From DRKI01 sp011051875 (GTDB taxonomy: Bacteria; Desulfobacterota; Desulfobulbia; Desulfobulbales; Desulfobulbaceae): 25,631 bases of DNA. The stretch is taken from assembly GCA_026990385.1 (NCBI GenBank), contig JALXDL010000023.1, positions 1 to 25,631 on the forward strand, in the 5' to 3' direction. Below, piece by piece: positions 6,815 through 14,569 of this stretch (within the stretch, counting starts at the first letter, position 1; every line of letters begins with the position of its first letter). Below the pieces are notes generated by a model, which searched no databases, had not been told where the DNA came from, and saw only the letters and a program-made list of their open reading frames with translations. The position numbers and the translations under genes are program-made.

Positions 6815-9442
6815 TCAGTGGGCGCCTGCGCCGTCGCCTCCGTTTGGAATGGCGTCTGACGGCGGGAACGGGGTGGCCGGTTTCTGCTTCTGCTGCGTGT
6901 TCTTTTTCCCGTTGTCCCAGCCAAAGAGCCTGAAAGGCCAGGTCAGGGTCCGTTCCAGGATGTTGAGGGGGGCCAGCATGGCCTGTTCCGACAGGTGGGT
7001 CGTGACCTCGGGATGCTCCAGGCTGCCGGTCAGCTGGAGGACCGTGCTCATGGTTCCGTTCTTGCCGAGGATGGCATAGCCCACCCAGGGGATGGTGTTG
7101 ATGACCTTGCTCAGGCTTTTCAGGGTCTGCAGGGTCACCTCCATGTTGATGGTTTTCCGGCTGAAGTCCAGGGTTCCCTTGGCCCGGGTATTGATGGAGG
7201 TGCCCTCGGAAAAGGAGTCGATGATGGTCAGAATCCCATGCCGGTAGCGGAAGTGAGCCACGCCTTTTTGCACCTGGTAGCCGTTGCTGTTGAAACCGGC
7301 CGAGGAAAAGGTGGCCAGGGCCGGGATGGTGTCCAGGAAGGCCATGATGTTGTTGAGGAGCACGAAATCCTTGTCCCGCACCAGGACCTCCCTGCACTCG
7401 AGGTATCCCTCGAAATCCTTTTCGGTTCCCCACAGCGAGACGTTGAACCGGCCGCCTTCCAGGTCCACGAAGCTGATCACCTGCTGTACCAGCCCGGCCG
7501 TGAGGCCGGTCCCGACCAGGTGGAACCGGCTGCCGCGCCGTTCTGCCCGGATGGTGCCGGAGGAGGGAAGGGTGGCGGAGATCCGGATCATGGCGCCGTC
7601 GATATCCGCTCTGTAGCTGGTGGCCGGGATGGTGAATCCTTTAACCTGCAGGCTGGAATTGACGGCGTTGATGTGGGTGGGCAGGGAGAGATGCAGCCCC
7701 TTGGCAGCCCCCTGGTCACCGTTGATGGCCACCCCGTAGTCCTTGAGGTGGATCCTGAGTTTTTCCGCCAGCCTGATCGTAATCTTTTCTTCGTTCACCG
7801 ACACGATGGCACCGTCGGGACCGCTGTTGCCAAGGAAACGGAAATCGGTCACCGGCCGGCCGTGATCGCGCAGGGCGCTGTCCAGGAGGCTGATGACGCC
7901 ATGGAACCGGAATCGCAGCAGGTCCCCGGTCGTGGCCTGCAGGTTGCCATGGGCAAGCGGAATCTGCTCAAGAAACGGAACCAGGGGTCGGACGGCCCGC
8001 AGGTCGCGCAGGATGATGGTGGTGGCGACGCCGTTACGCAGGATTTCGGCCGCAAGCAGAGGCAGGCGAATCCGGACATGATCCTTGAAATCGACCACAA
8101 CCGGCTGGGTCAGGTCGTGCGCCCGCAGCAGGGTCATGTCGCCCTGGCCGAGCAGCAGGGAATGGATGTCTGCGGACAGGTGCGCCTGCCGGGTCGCCAT
8201 GTCAACTTCGCCGCTCAGGCCGGCACGCAGTCTGTCCTCCCAGGAGAGTTCCGCCTCGCGAATGGTGATCCTGCTGTTGGCCAGCCCCACCTCGGCCTGT
8301 TCGCAGTGCAGCGGTACATCCTCCCAGAGCCAGTCGCTCCGGCCGGTGCTGAAGCTGCCCCGGGCCTGGAGATCCAGGTCGCGGAGCCGCAGGCTCAGCC
8401 GCAGGTCTGCTGCGGTGTAGCCCGCGGTCTGGAGCAGGGGCAGATCGATCTCATAGGCGTGGAGCAGGTCCAGGACAGGCCGGTCGAGCCGGGTCCGGGT
8501 CAGCAGCCGGATCTCCACGAAAGATGGCCTGTCGCCCAGCAGGTTGGTGATGGTGACATGGCTGCCGGCAAGGCTCCTGTTCCGGTAGAATGGCCTGGTC
8601 AGGCTGCAGTCGAGTCGATCGTCCTGCCATCTGAGGAGGGCCTCTCCCACCCGCACCGGAGCCAGGTCCGGATTGAAGGAGATGGCGGCATTCTGCAGGG
8701 TTGCCCTGCCCCGGATGGACTGCGGATCGAGCACCGGCAGGCCCTGTTCGATCCGGAAGCGGAGGGAGAGTTCCTCTATGCGCATGGCGTCGGCAGTGAT
8801 CTTCTCGGTGAGCCAGGAGCGGAGTTCCTGCTCAAGGGGAAAGGGCGCAAGGACAGCGGCAAGCCCCGGGAAGTCGCCGGTGCGCAGGAAGAGCCGGCCT
8901 GCCTCGCCCTGCAGCTCCAGGTCTGCCTTGCCCAGGATGCCGTATCCCTGCACCGTGCCGCTGAAGGCAAGCCGTCTGTTCCTGAAGCCATAGGACCCGC
9001 TGCCGGCCACCTGCAGGTCGTAGCCGCGTGCCTTGAGCCGTTCCAGGTCAAAGGAGAAGATCCCGCCCTGGAAGGAGAGGGTGGCGGTCAGGTCCGCTAG
9101 GTCGTTTTGCAGGTGGAAGGTGCTGTCGACCCAGTCGAGACTGCCGGAATAGCCATGGTAGAGGAAATGGCGGATGTGCAGTTCCTGGAGCAGGCGGGAC
9201 GCGGTCCTGATCCTGGGAATCCAGGTCTCGGGATCGAACCGGACGGTGTCGCCGGAGACGATCAGCTCGCCGATGGTCACGGCGAGGCGCTGTTCCAGCT
9301 TGATGGTCAGCCGGCTGATCCGCAGGGAGGGGATGGTGAGGGAATCGATGGTGATCCCCTGCCTGAGGCGGTACCGGACCGCGCCCGCTGCAAGGATCAG
9401 CCCGAGCAACACAATGGCGGAAATGGTGAGCAGGCGTCGCAT
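6815..9442 (-). CDS. AsmA/YhdP-like envelope protein with N-terminal membrane anchor
   Basis: The 875-residue protein starts with one transmembrane segment (about 5-25, LLTISAIVLLGLILAAGAV). It continues as a long beta-rich repeat protein without enzymatic motifs. The C-terminal part (about 650-830) has the pattern of AsmA-like/DUF3971 proteins, for example GVAHFRYRHGILTIIDSFSE, then TRAKGTLDFSRKTINMEVTL, and IPWVGYAILGKNG. Proteins of this type (AsmA, TamB, YhdP) form periplasmic bridges that carry phospholipids to the outer membrane. That role is inferred for this member. It lies 18 bases downstream of prmA, on the same strand, so it is probably in one operon. The tail is a Lys/Pro/Gly-rich unstructured end. 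Confidence 0.82.
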   Translation of the reverse strand: MRRLLTISAIVLLGLILAAGAVRYRLRQGITIDSLTIPSLRISRLTIKLEQRLAVTIGELIVSGDTVRFDPETWIPRIRTASRLLQELHIRHFLYHGYSGSLDWVDSTFHLQNDLADLTATLSFQGGIFSFDLERLKARGYDLQVAGSGSYGFRNRRLAFSGTVQGYGILGKADLELQGEAGRLFLRTGDFPGLAAVLAPFPLEQELRSWLTEKITADAMRIEELSLRFRIEQGLPVLDPQSIRGRATLQNAAISFNPDLAPVRVGEALLRWQDDRLDCSLTRPFYRNRSLAGSHVTITNLLGDRPSFVEIRLLTRTRLDRPVLDLLHAYEIDLPLLQTAGYTAADLRLSLRLRDLDLQARGSFSTGRSDWLWEDVPLHCEQAEVGLANSRITIREAELSWEDRLRAGLSGEVDMATRQAHLSADIHSLLLGQGDMTLLRAHDLTQPVVVDFKDHVRIRLPLLAAEILRNGVATTIILRDLRAVRPLVPFLEQIPLAHGNLQATTGDLLRFRFHGVISLLDSALRDHGRPVTDFRFLGNSGPDGAIVSVNEEKITIRLAEKLRIHLKDYGVAINGDQGAAKGLHLSLPTHINAVNSSLQVKGFTIPATSYRADIDGAMIRISATLPSSGTIRAERRGSRFHLVGTGLTAGLVQQVISFVDLEGGRFNVSLWGTEKDFEGYLECREVLVRDKDFVLLNNIMAFLDTIPALATFSSAGFNSNGYQVQKGVAHFRYRHGILTIIDSFSEGTSINTRAKGTLDFSRKTINMEVTLQTLKSLSKVINTIPWVGYAILGKNGTMSTVLQLTGSLEHPEVTTHLSEQAMLAPLNILERTLTWPFRLFGWDNGKKNTQQKQKPATPFPPSDAIPNGGDGAGAH

Positions 9443-9460
9443 GAATGGCTCGGGGTGGTG

Positions 9461-10387
9461 TCAGCGGGAGGTGTCGAGCAGGAGAAGAGCTGCCCATTCG
9501 TCAGTGTGCAGGGTCCGAAGGGTCTGCAGCCCCAGGCGGGCATAGGCCCGGCTGATGGATTTCTCCTGGTTTCCCCGCAGGATGCCGGCCAGGACTATTC
9601 TGCCTCCGGGTGCAAGCAGGCGGCGGAAGGCCGGGGCCATATCCACGAGCACATCGTGGACGATATTGGCGCAGATCAGTGGGAACGGTCCCCTGCAATC
9701 CTCCAGGTCCGTCCCTGAGACCCGGATCCTGTCCTGGAGACGGTTGATGCGGATGTTGTCCCGCGCGACCCGCACCGCCTCGGGATCGTTGTCGATGGCC
9801 ACGGCGCGCCTGGCGCCGAAGAGGACCGCGGCCATGGCCAGGATGCCCGTGCCTGTGCCCACGTCGAGGATTGCAGCCGGCTGCTGCTGCCGGCAGGTCT
9901 CCGTGACCAGGGCCAGGGCCATGCGGGTGGAGGCATGCTGTCCGGTGCCAAAGGCCATGCCGGGGTCCATCTCCAGAACCTGCTGGTCCGTCCCGGCCCG
10001 GCAAGTTTCCCAGGACGGCCTGATGACCAGGCCGGGCACGATCTCGAAAGGCGTGAAGAACCGTTGCCAGCTGGTGGCCCAGTCCTCATCCTCCAGGAGG
10101 CGGTGCTCCAGGACGGGTACGGGCAGGTCGTAGAGGGAAAGCAGGGCCGCCAGTTCACCCGACACCCGGTCCAGGATCGCTGCAGCGGTTCGGTCGGGCT
10201 CCTGCCCCGGTTCCGGCTCCACGGCAAAAAAGGCGCTGATCCCGGTGGCCGTTTCCCCGGGCGGCAACACCTCGACCCCGGCGCCGCTGATAACGCCCAG
10301 CAGGTCCGAGACCGATTCCACGGCCACGTGGGGTACATCCAGGCTGATCTTCAGCCACTGTCGCCTCTTGTCCGTCAGCTCCGTCAT
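9461..10387 (-). CDS. prmA: Ribosomal protein L11 methyltransferase PrmA
   Basis: The 308-residue enzyme trimethylates ribosomal protein L11 using S-adenosylmethionine. The N-terminal substrate-binding domain is followed by the family signature LEMDPGMAFGTGQHASTRM (about 138-156). The SAM-binding loop is DVGTGTGIL (175-183), followed by an acidic IDNDPEA motif and a CANIVHDVL segment. I chose the ATG at 10387 (reading MTELTDKRRQWLKISLDV), which matches the usual PrmA start and length near 300. The open frame extends 35 codons further upstream, but those residues look unlike the family. A GGGGAG lies about 12 bases upstream. The stop is 18 bases before the AsmA-like gene. Confidence 0.93.
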   Translation of the reverse strand: MTELTDKRRQWLKISLDVPHVAVESVSDLLGVISGAGVEVLPPGETATGISAFFAVEPEPGQEPDRTAAAILDRVSGELAALLSLYDLPVPVLEHRLLEDEDWATSWQRFFTPFEIVPGLVIRPSWETCRAGTDQQVLEMDPGMAFGTGQHASTRMALALVTETCRQQQPAAILDVGTGTGILAMAAVLFGARRAVAIDNDPEAVRVARDNIRINRLQDRIRVSGTDLEDCRGPFPLICANIVHDVLVDMAPAFRRLLAPGGRIVLAGILRGNQEKSISRAYARLGLQTLRTLHTDEWAALLLLDTSR

Positions 10388-10491
10388 TGTTGTCTTTGAC
10401 TCCCCTGTCGGGTAAATGGCCGGCAGCACATGCAGGAGGCGTGCAACCCGGCAGGCCCGGGGGCGCGAATCGTGCGCCGCCGAAGCATCCA

Positions 10492-10520
10492 TTGAAGTAA
10501 CAGCTTTTCTATGCTATAAG
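10492..10520 (+). promoter_or_regulatory. Sigma-70-type promoter upstream of the acsV-like gene
   Basis: TTGAAG (10492-10497) and TATAAG (10515-10520) are separated by exactly 17 bases. Transcription would begin near 10527, giving a leader of about 310 bases before the acsV start at 10841. The second copy of the dispersed repeat lies in that leader. A TATACT on the opposite strand (10519-10524) could serve the divergent prmA gene, but I found no well-spaced -35 for it. Confidence 0.6.
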
Positions 10521-10634
10521 TATACGTTTTTACGGTCGGTACAATATACAGGAATCCGGCCGCCGCAGGGCGAGAGGATCAGCTCCCGGGACGCTCTGCA
10601 ACAGTGAAACGCTCACTCGAGGTGAAAATTCGGG

Positions 10635-10784
10635 CAAGCGGTCACAGGGCACCCCATCTGCATGCGCTCGAACCTCACAATATATGGGACTTGTGAAGTT
10701 CGATCACGCACAGCCGTGGCACCCTGCAACCGCTTGCAAGTCCTGTATTGATCCCGGGTCATTGGATATCCCGTGATCGGTTAT
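10635..10784 (+). repeat. Dispersed palindromic repeat, copy B, flanked by 9-bp direct repeats
   Basis: This is the second copy of the element at 4511-4663, same orientation. The 9-mer AAATTCGGG occurs immediately on both sides (10626-10634 and 10785-10793), which looks like a target-site duplication left by an insertion. The ends are imperfect inverted repeats (AAGCGGTCACAGGG at 10636 onward against CCCGTGATCGGTT at 10770-10782). An inner CGATCACG (10701-10708) is an exact inverted repeat of CGTGATCG (10772-10779). CCCAT (10653-10657) can pair with ATGGG (10684-10688). No protein is encoded. The rest of the 453-bp gap between prmA and acsV holds the promoter at 10492 and otherwise nothing I recognise. 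Confidence 0.82.
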
Positions 10785-10840
10785 AAATTCGGGATGGGGG
10801 AAGCGGAGGCTGTTTCCCGTCCCTGTCCAGGGAATGATAC

Positions 10841-12778
10841 ATGAAGCATACCATAAAATTTCAACCCGACAACATAACCGTAACCGTTGACAAGGGCGAG
10901 AATTTACTGACCGCCGCCGCAAATGCCGGGGTCTACATCCACGCCTACTGCGGCGGGGATGGGGTCTGCGGCAAGTGCAAGGTCATTGTCAACGAGGGAA
11001 CGGTTCGCTCCGACAAGGCCAACCTGAGCCAGGAGGACTGGGACAAGGGCTACCGGCTGGCCTGTCTCTCATCGGTTCAGTCCGACCTGGTGGTCACCAT
11101 CCCCGAGATGACCACCAAGAGCGGCAAGGCGCTCAAGCGCAAGCCCAAGACCACCCGCACCATCTCGGCCCGCTCCCTGGAGACCCTGATCGGCACCTGG
11201 GAGGTGGATCCACCCGTGACCAAGCTCTACCTGGAGCTGCCGCCGCCGACCCTGGAGGACAATATCTCGGACATGCAGCGGGTCATGCGGGGAATACAGA
11301 AGGTCCTGCCCGACTCCCTGGAGCCCACCTACGATCATCCGGAGCTGATCAAGCTCCTGCCGCGGGCCCTGCGCGATTCCGACTGGAAGATCACCCTGCT
11401 CCTGCTGCACGGCCGCGGCAGCGACGAGCCCTTCCGGATCATCGACGTGGAAGCCGGCGACACCACCTCGCGCCTCTACGGCCTGGCCATCGACATCGGC
11501 ACCACGACCTGTTCCGGGGTCCTGGTGGATCTCAACACCGGCAAGGTCATCTCCGAGGCCTCGGGCTACAACGGCCAGATCAGTTACGGCGAGGACGTGA
11601 TTTCGCGGATCATCTACGCCGGCAGGCCCGGCGGTCTCAACGCCCTGCAGGACAAGGTGGTGGCCACCATCAACACCATCATCGACGAGATCTGTCGCGA
11701 TATGATCATCAGCCCGGCCGACATCTCCTATATCATGGCGGCCGGCAATACGGTCATGTCGCACCTGCTGCTCGGCCTGGACCCGAAGTATATCCGTGAG
11801 GCGCCATACGTGCCCAGCGTCTCCATGTTTCCGCTCACCAAGGCGGCCGGGCTCGGCATCCAGGCCCATCCCAGCGTGCGCCTTTTCCTCTATCCCTGTA
11901 TCGCCTCCTACGTGGGCGGCGATATCGTGGCCGGCGTCCATGCCTGCCAGATGGCCAAGTCGGACAGGGTGAGCCTGTTCATCGATATCGGCACCAACGG
12001 CGAGATCGTGGTCGGCAACCGGGAGTGGATGGTCTGTGCCGCCTGTTCGGCCGGTCCCGCCTTCGAGGGTGGCGGCATCAAGTACGGCATGCGCGCCTCC
12101 AACGGCGCCATCGAGAACTTTCAGATTCACCCCGAGAGCTATGAGCCCATGATCGTCACCATCGGCCGGATCAAGCCCAGCGGCATCTGCGGCTCCGGCC
12201 TGATCTCCATCGTCTCCGAGCTGCTGGAGGCCGGGGTCATCGACCAGCAGGGCAAGTTCAACCGCACCCTCGATCATCCCCGGATCCGCGAGGGTCGCGA
12301 CGGCTGGGAATACGTGCTGGCCTGGGGCCAGGATTCGCTCATCGGCGAGGACATCGTCATCACCGAGGTGGACCTGGACAACCTGATGCGGGCCAAGGGC
12401 GCCATGTATGCCGGCTACCAGACCCTGCTCCAGTCAGTGGGCCTCACCTTCGACGATCTGGACCGGGTGATCCTGGCCGGCAATTTCGGGGCCTATATCG
12501 ACCTCGAACGGGCGATCTGCATCGGCCTGCTGCCCGACGTGGACCGGGACAGGTTCTACTACCTGGGCAATGCCTCCATGCTCGGCTGCCAGATTTCCAT
12601 TACCGATGTCAAGCGATTCCGGGAGCGTGTGACGGTGCGCCAGCTCATGACCAACATGGAACTCTCGGAAAACCCCGAATTCATGTCCTATTACATGGCC
12701 TCCCTATTCCTGCCCCACACTGACATGAGCCTCTTCCCGTCGGTGCGGGAAAAGCTCTCGGCAGACCCCGGATCATGA
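10841..12778 (+). CDS. acsV: Corrinoid activation protein (RACE family, AcsV-like)
   Basis: The 645-residue protein matches the reductive activators of corrinoid-dependent enzymes. The N-terminal domain is a plant-type 2Fe-2S ferredoxin with C37, C43, C46 and C75 (AYCGGDGVCGKCKVIV ... ACLSS). The C-terminal DUF4445 region has an ASKHA-type nucleotide fold: LAIDIGTTTCSGVLVDL from about 214, FIDIGTNGEIVVG from about 380, an ICGSGL motif, and AGNFGAYIDLERA near 545. These proteins use ATP to drive reduction of cob(II)amide to the active cob(I) state. An activator of the corrinoid iron-sulfur protein of the acetyl-CoA pathway fits, given the AcsE-like gene 800 bases downstream. The exact partner is inference. 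The ATG at 10841 has a weak GGGA site, but the ferredoxin domain begins there. Its stop overlaps the next start by four bases. Confidence 0.88.
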   Translation: MKHTIKFQPDNITVTVDKGENLLTAAANAGVYIHAYCGGDGVCGKCKVIVNEGTVRSDKANLSQEDWDKGYRLACLSSVQSDLVVTIPEMTTKSGKALKRKPKTTRTISARSLETLIGTWEVDPPVTKLYLELPPPTLEDNISDMQRVMRGIQKVLPDSLEPTYDHPELIKLLPRALRDSDWKITLLLLHGRGSDEPFRIIDVEAGDTTSRLYGLAIDIGTTTCSGVLVDLNTGKVISEASGYNGQISYGEDVISRIIYAGRPGGLNALQDKVVATINTIIDEICRDMIISPADISYIMAAGNTVMSHLLLGLDPKYIREAPYVPSVSMFPLTKAAGLGIQAHPSVRLFLYPCIASYVGGDIVAGVHACQMAKSDRVSLFIDIGTNGEIVVGNREWMVCAACSAGPAFEGGGIKYGMRASNGAIENFQIHPESYEPMIVTIGRIKPSGICGSGLISIVSELLEAGVIDQQGKFNRTLDHPRIREGRDGWEYVLAWGQDSLIGEDIVITEVDLDNLMRAKGAMYAGYQTLLQSVGLTFDDLDRVILAGNFGAYIDLERAICIGLLPDVDRDRFYYLGNASMLGCQISITDVKRFRERVTVRQLMTNMELSENPEFMSYYMASLFLPHTDMSLFPSVREKLSADPGS

Positions 12779-13314
12779 GCAACGGAAAGGCCGCACCCAA
12801 ACAACCGCCTGGGCCTCGTAAATCGACCCTGCTCCTGGTTCTCGTCATCCTCTGCCTGCTGAACGCGACGCTGTTTCTGCGCGCCTCGGTCAATTCCTTT
12901 TTCACGGCCACCGATACAGGGGCGGAGTATACCCCGGTCATAGCCACGGTCACGGCGCTGGAGCAGGAAAAGGATTCGCCTGGAGCGAAGGGCCAGGGTA
13001 TGCTGGTGCCGGTTCTGAACTTCAACTACCGCGGTCAGTTGCTCACCAGGCCCGCGCCCGGCCTTCATTTCCGGCACGAACAGGTGCCGGCCGGCGGCCC
13101 GGGACAACTGCAGGTGGGAGACCGGATCCAGGTCCTGGTCCATGACTATACCGGTGAGATCGTCATGCCGCAGGCCCGGCGGCGCCGGGCCCAGGGCGTG
13201 TCGCAGGCGTTTGTCAGCGGCCTGTCCCTGGTCCTGGCCTGGGGCCTCTGCCGTCTGCGCACCTGGCTCTGGCGGAAAAACGAACACCGTGCGCCTCCGC
13301 CCCACTCCGGGTAG
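12775..13314 (+). CDS. DUF3592-like membrane protein
   Basis: The 179-residue protein has a hydrophobic segment near residues 17-37 (STLLLVLVILCLLNATLFL). A soluble beta-rich part follows, with LVPVLNFNYRGQLL and VGDRIQVLVHDYTGEIVMP, and then a second hydrophobic segment near 144-166. This layout (two membrane segments around a small beta domain that asks for a valid width, VGDRIQVLV) is that of DUF3592 proteins, whose function is unknown. The start overlaps the acsV-like stop (ATGA, 12775-12778), so translation is probably coupled. Whether it helps corrinoid activation or merely shares the transcript cannot be told. Confidence 0.72.
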   Translation: MSNGKAAPKQPPGPRKSTLLLVLVILCLLNATLFLRASVNSFFTATDTGAEYTPVIATVTALEQEKDSPGAKGQGMLVPVLNFNYRGQLLTRPAPGLHFRHEQVPAGGPGQLQVGDRIQVLVHDYTGEIVMPQARRRRAQGVSQAFVSGLSLVLAWGLCRLRTWLWRKNEHRAPPPHSG

Positions 13315-13400
13315 CCGCCATTGTGGCTGCGCTTCCTGCCGTGCCGGTCCATGCCAGGCCCTGCGCCGGGTCCGTGTCTCCGGGCCGGAGGGAGCATCCT

Positions 13401-13438
13401 GCAGCCGCTGGCCCCGGATCGATCCGGGACGCGGCTGC
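13401..13438. repeat. Long perfect-ended inverted repeat between DUF3592 gene and acsE
   Basis: GCAGCCGC (13401-13408) pairs with GCGGCTGC (13431-13438), enclosing the perfect 16-base palindrome CCCGGATCGATCCGGG (13413-13428). The whole could form a long hairpin in DNA or RNA. No T run follows, so it is not a classical terminator, though it could still end or protect the upstream transcript. The rest of the 266-base gap (13315-13580) holds only the acsE promoter and leader. Confidence 0.7.
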
Positions 13439-13473
13439 CGCAGCGGCCCGGTATGGATCTTCGTATTTGTGGA

Positions 13474-13502
13474 TTGACATCTGCCCTAAAAAACGATAAA
13501 AT
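13474..13502 (+). promoter_or_regulatory. Strong sigma-70-type promoter of acsE
   Basis: A perfect TTGACA (13474-13479) and TAAAAT (13497-13502, five of six consensus positions) are separated by 17 bases. The start point would be near 13509, leaving a leader of about 70 bases to the ATG at 13581. The surrounding stretch is markedly AT-rich. This is the best promoter match I found in the window. Confidence 0.8.
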
Positions 13503-13580
13503 ATGTAGTTTTAAAAAATAGAGTCAGAAACCACCGCTTTCAAGGTCTAATTTGTAACGTTTCAACAAAGGAGAGTACTG

Positions 13581-14477
13581 ATGGCAATGACGGTAAAGGC
13601 GATCGCCGAGAGCATCAATATCATGGGCAACAGGAGCGGCGCGGCAATGAGGGAGCGCAATCCCGGCCCGATCCAGGAAATGGCCAAGGAGGAGACCGCG
13701 GCCGGGGCAGCGTATCTTGACCTCAATATCGGCCCGGCCAGGAAGGATGGCACCGAGCTCATGCCCTGGGTCGTGGAAACCGTCCAGGCGGCCGTGGATA
13801 CTCCCCTTTGCCTCGACACCACCAATACCGATGCCATGGCCGCCGGCTTCAAGGTGGTCAAGAACAAGAGCCAGACGATCATGAACTCCATCTCGGCCCA
13901 GCCCGAGCGGATGGAGGCCCTGATCCCCGTGGCCGCCGAGACCGGATGCGATGTCATTGCCCTGCTCTGGGGTCCCGACGGCATGCCGCGGGATTCCGCC
14001 GAGCGTGCCGCCATGGCCGTGGACCTGATGATGGCCCTGAACGAGGCCGGAATTCCCAACGAGAAGATTCTCTTTGATCCCATCGGCACCCCCATTACCC
14101 TGGGCGCCGAGCAGATCGCCGCCGGTCTCGAGTTCATGATGATGCTGCCCGATATCGCGCCGGGTTCCGGGTCCACCGTCGGCCTGTCCAACGTCTCCAA
14201 CGGCGTTGCCGATCACCTGCGCAAGTACCTGGACCGCACCTACCTGATCATGCTGATGAAGTATGGCATCTCCACCGCCATTGTCAATTCGTACGATGCC
14301 GAGCTGATGGCCATCTGCCGGGGTGAGCGACAGGATCTGGTCGACCTGGTGCACGGGATGATGGACGGCAACGACCCCGACCCGTCAACCCTGGAGGGAA
14401 CCGCTCTTGAGCACTACAAGACCTACAAGGCCCTGTCCGGCCAGACCGTTTTTTCCGAGTCCTGGCTGGAGCTCTAG
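13581..14477 (+). CDS. acsE: Methyltetrahydrofolate:corrinoid methyltransferase (AcsE-like)
   Basis: The 298-residue protein is a pterin-binding TIM barrel of the kind that moves the methyl group of methyl-tetrahydrofolate to the cobalt of a corrinoid iron-sulfur protein in the Wood-Ljungdahl pathway. Motifs matching Moorella AcsE from memory are YLDLNIGPA (D47, N49), CLDTTNTDA (79-84, N82) and GLSNVSNG (N204), which contact the pterin. A near-consensus GGAG ribosome site lies about seven bases before the ATG at 13581. It has its own strong promoter. The corrinoid protein (acsC/acsD) and CODH/acetyl-CoA synthase are not in the window. A related methyltransferase for another methyl donor (MtrH/MtgA type) is the alternative, but the length and motifs favour AcsE. 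Confidence 0.83.
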   Translation: MAMTVKAIAESINIMGNRSGAAMRERNPGPIQEMAKEETAAGAAYLDLNIGPARKDGTELMPWVVETVQAAVDTPLCLDTTNTDAMAAGFKVVKNKSQTIMNSISAQPERMEALIPVAAETGCDVIALLWGPDGMPRDSAERAAMAVDLMMALNEAGIPNEKILFDPIGTPITLGAEQIAAGLEFMMMLPDIAPGSGSTVGLSNVSNGVADHLRKYLDRTYLIMLMKYGISTAIVNSYDAELMAICRGERQDLVDLVHGMMDGNDPDPSTLEGTALEHYKTYKALSGQTVFSESWLEL

Positions 14478-14499
14478 GTTCCGGGTGAACGTTTGGCGC

Positions 14500-14515
14500 C
14501 CGGGTCCTGACCCGG
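14500..14515. repeat. Small GC hairpin after acsE
   Basis: CCGGGT (14500-14505) pairs with ACCCGG (14510-14515) across a four-base loop. It lies 22 bases after the acsE stop. No T run follows, so it is at most a weak or factor-dependent transcription end, or a stabiliser of the acsE message. Confidence 0.4.
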
Positions 14516-14569
14516 TTCCGGGCTCTACCGTCTGTCCCTCTCCGTTGTCCGGTGATCGGTCAGCAGGCC

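Noticed and set aside
6995..9100. 701-codon open frame antisense to the AsmA-like gene
   Set aside because: Its product is repetitive and matches no fold. The minus-strand frame is the one with a membrane anchor and family pattern.
10580..10625. Possible SAH riboswitch in the acsV leader (GGGACGCTCTGCAAC then AAACGCTCA)
   Set aside because: Parts look like the SAH aptamer, but the two CGCTC segments are direct rather than complementary, so the required stem cannot form.
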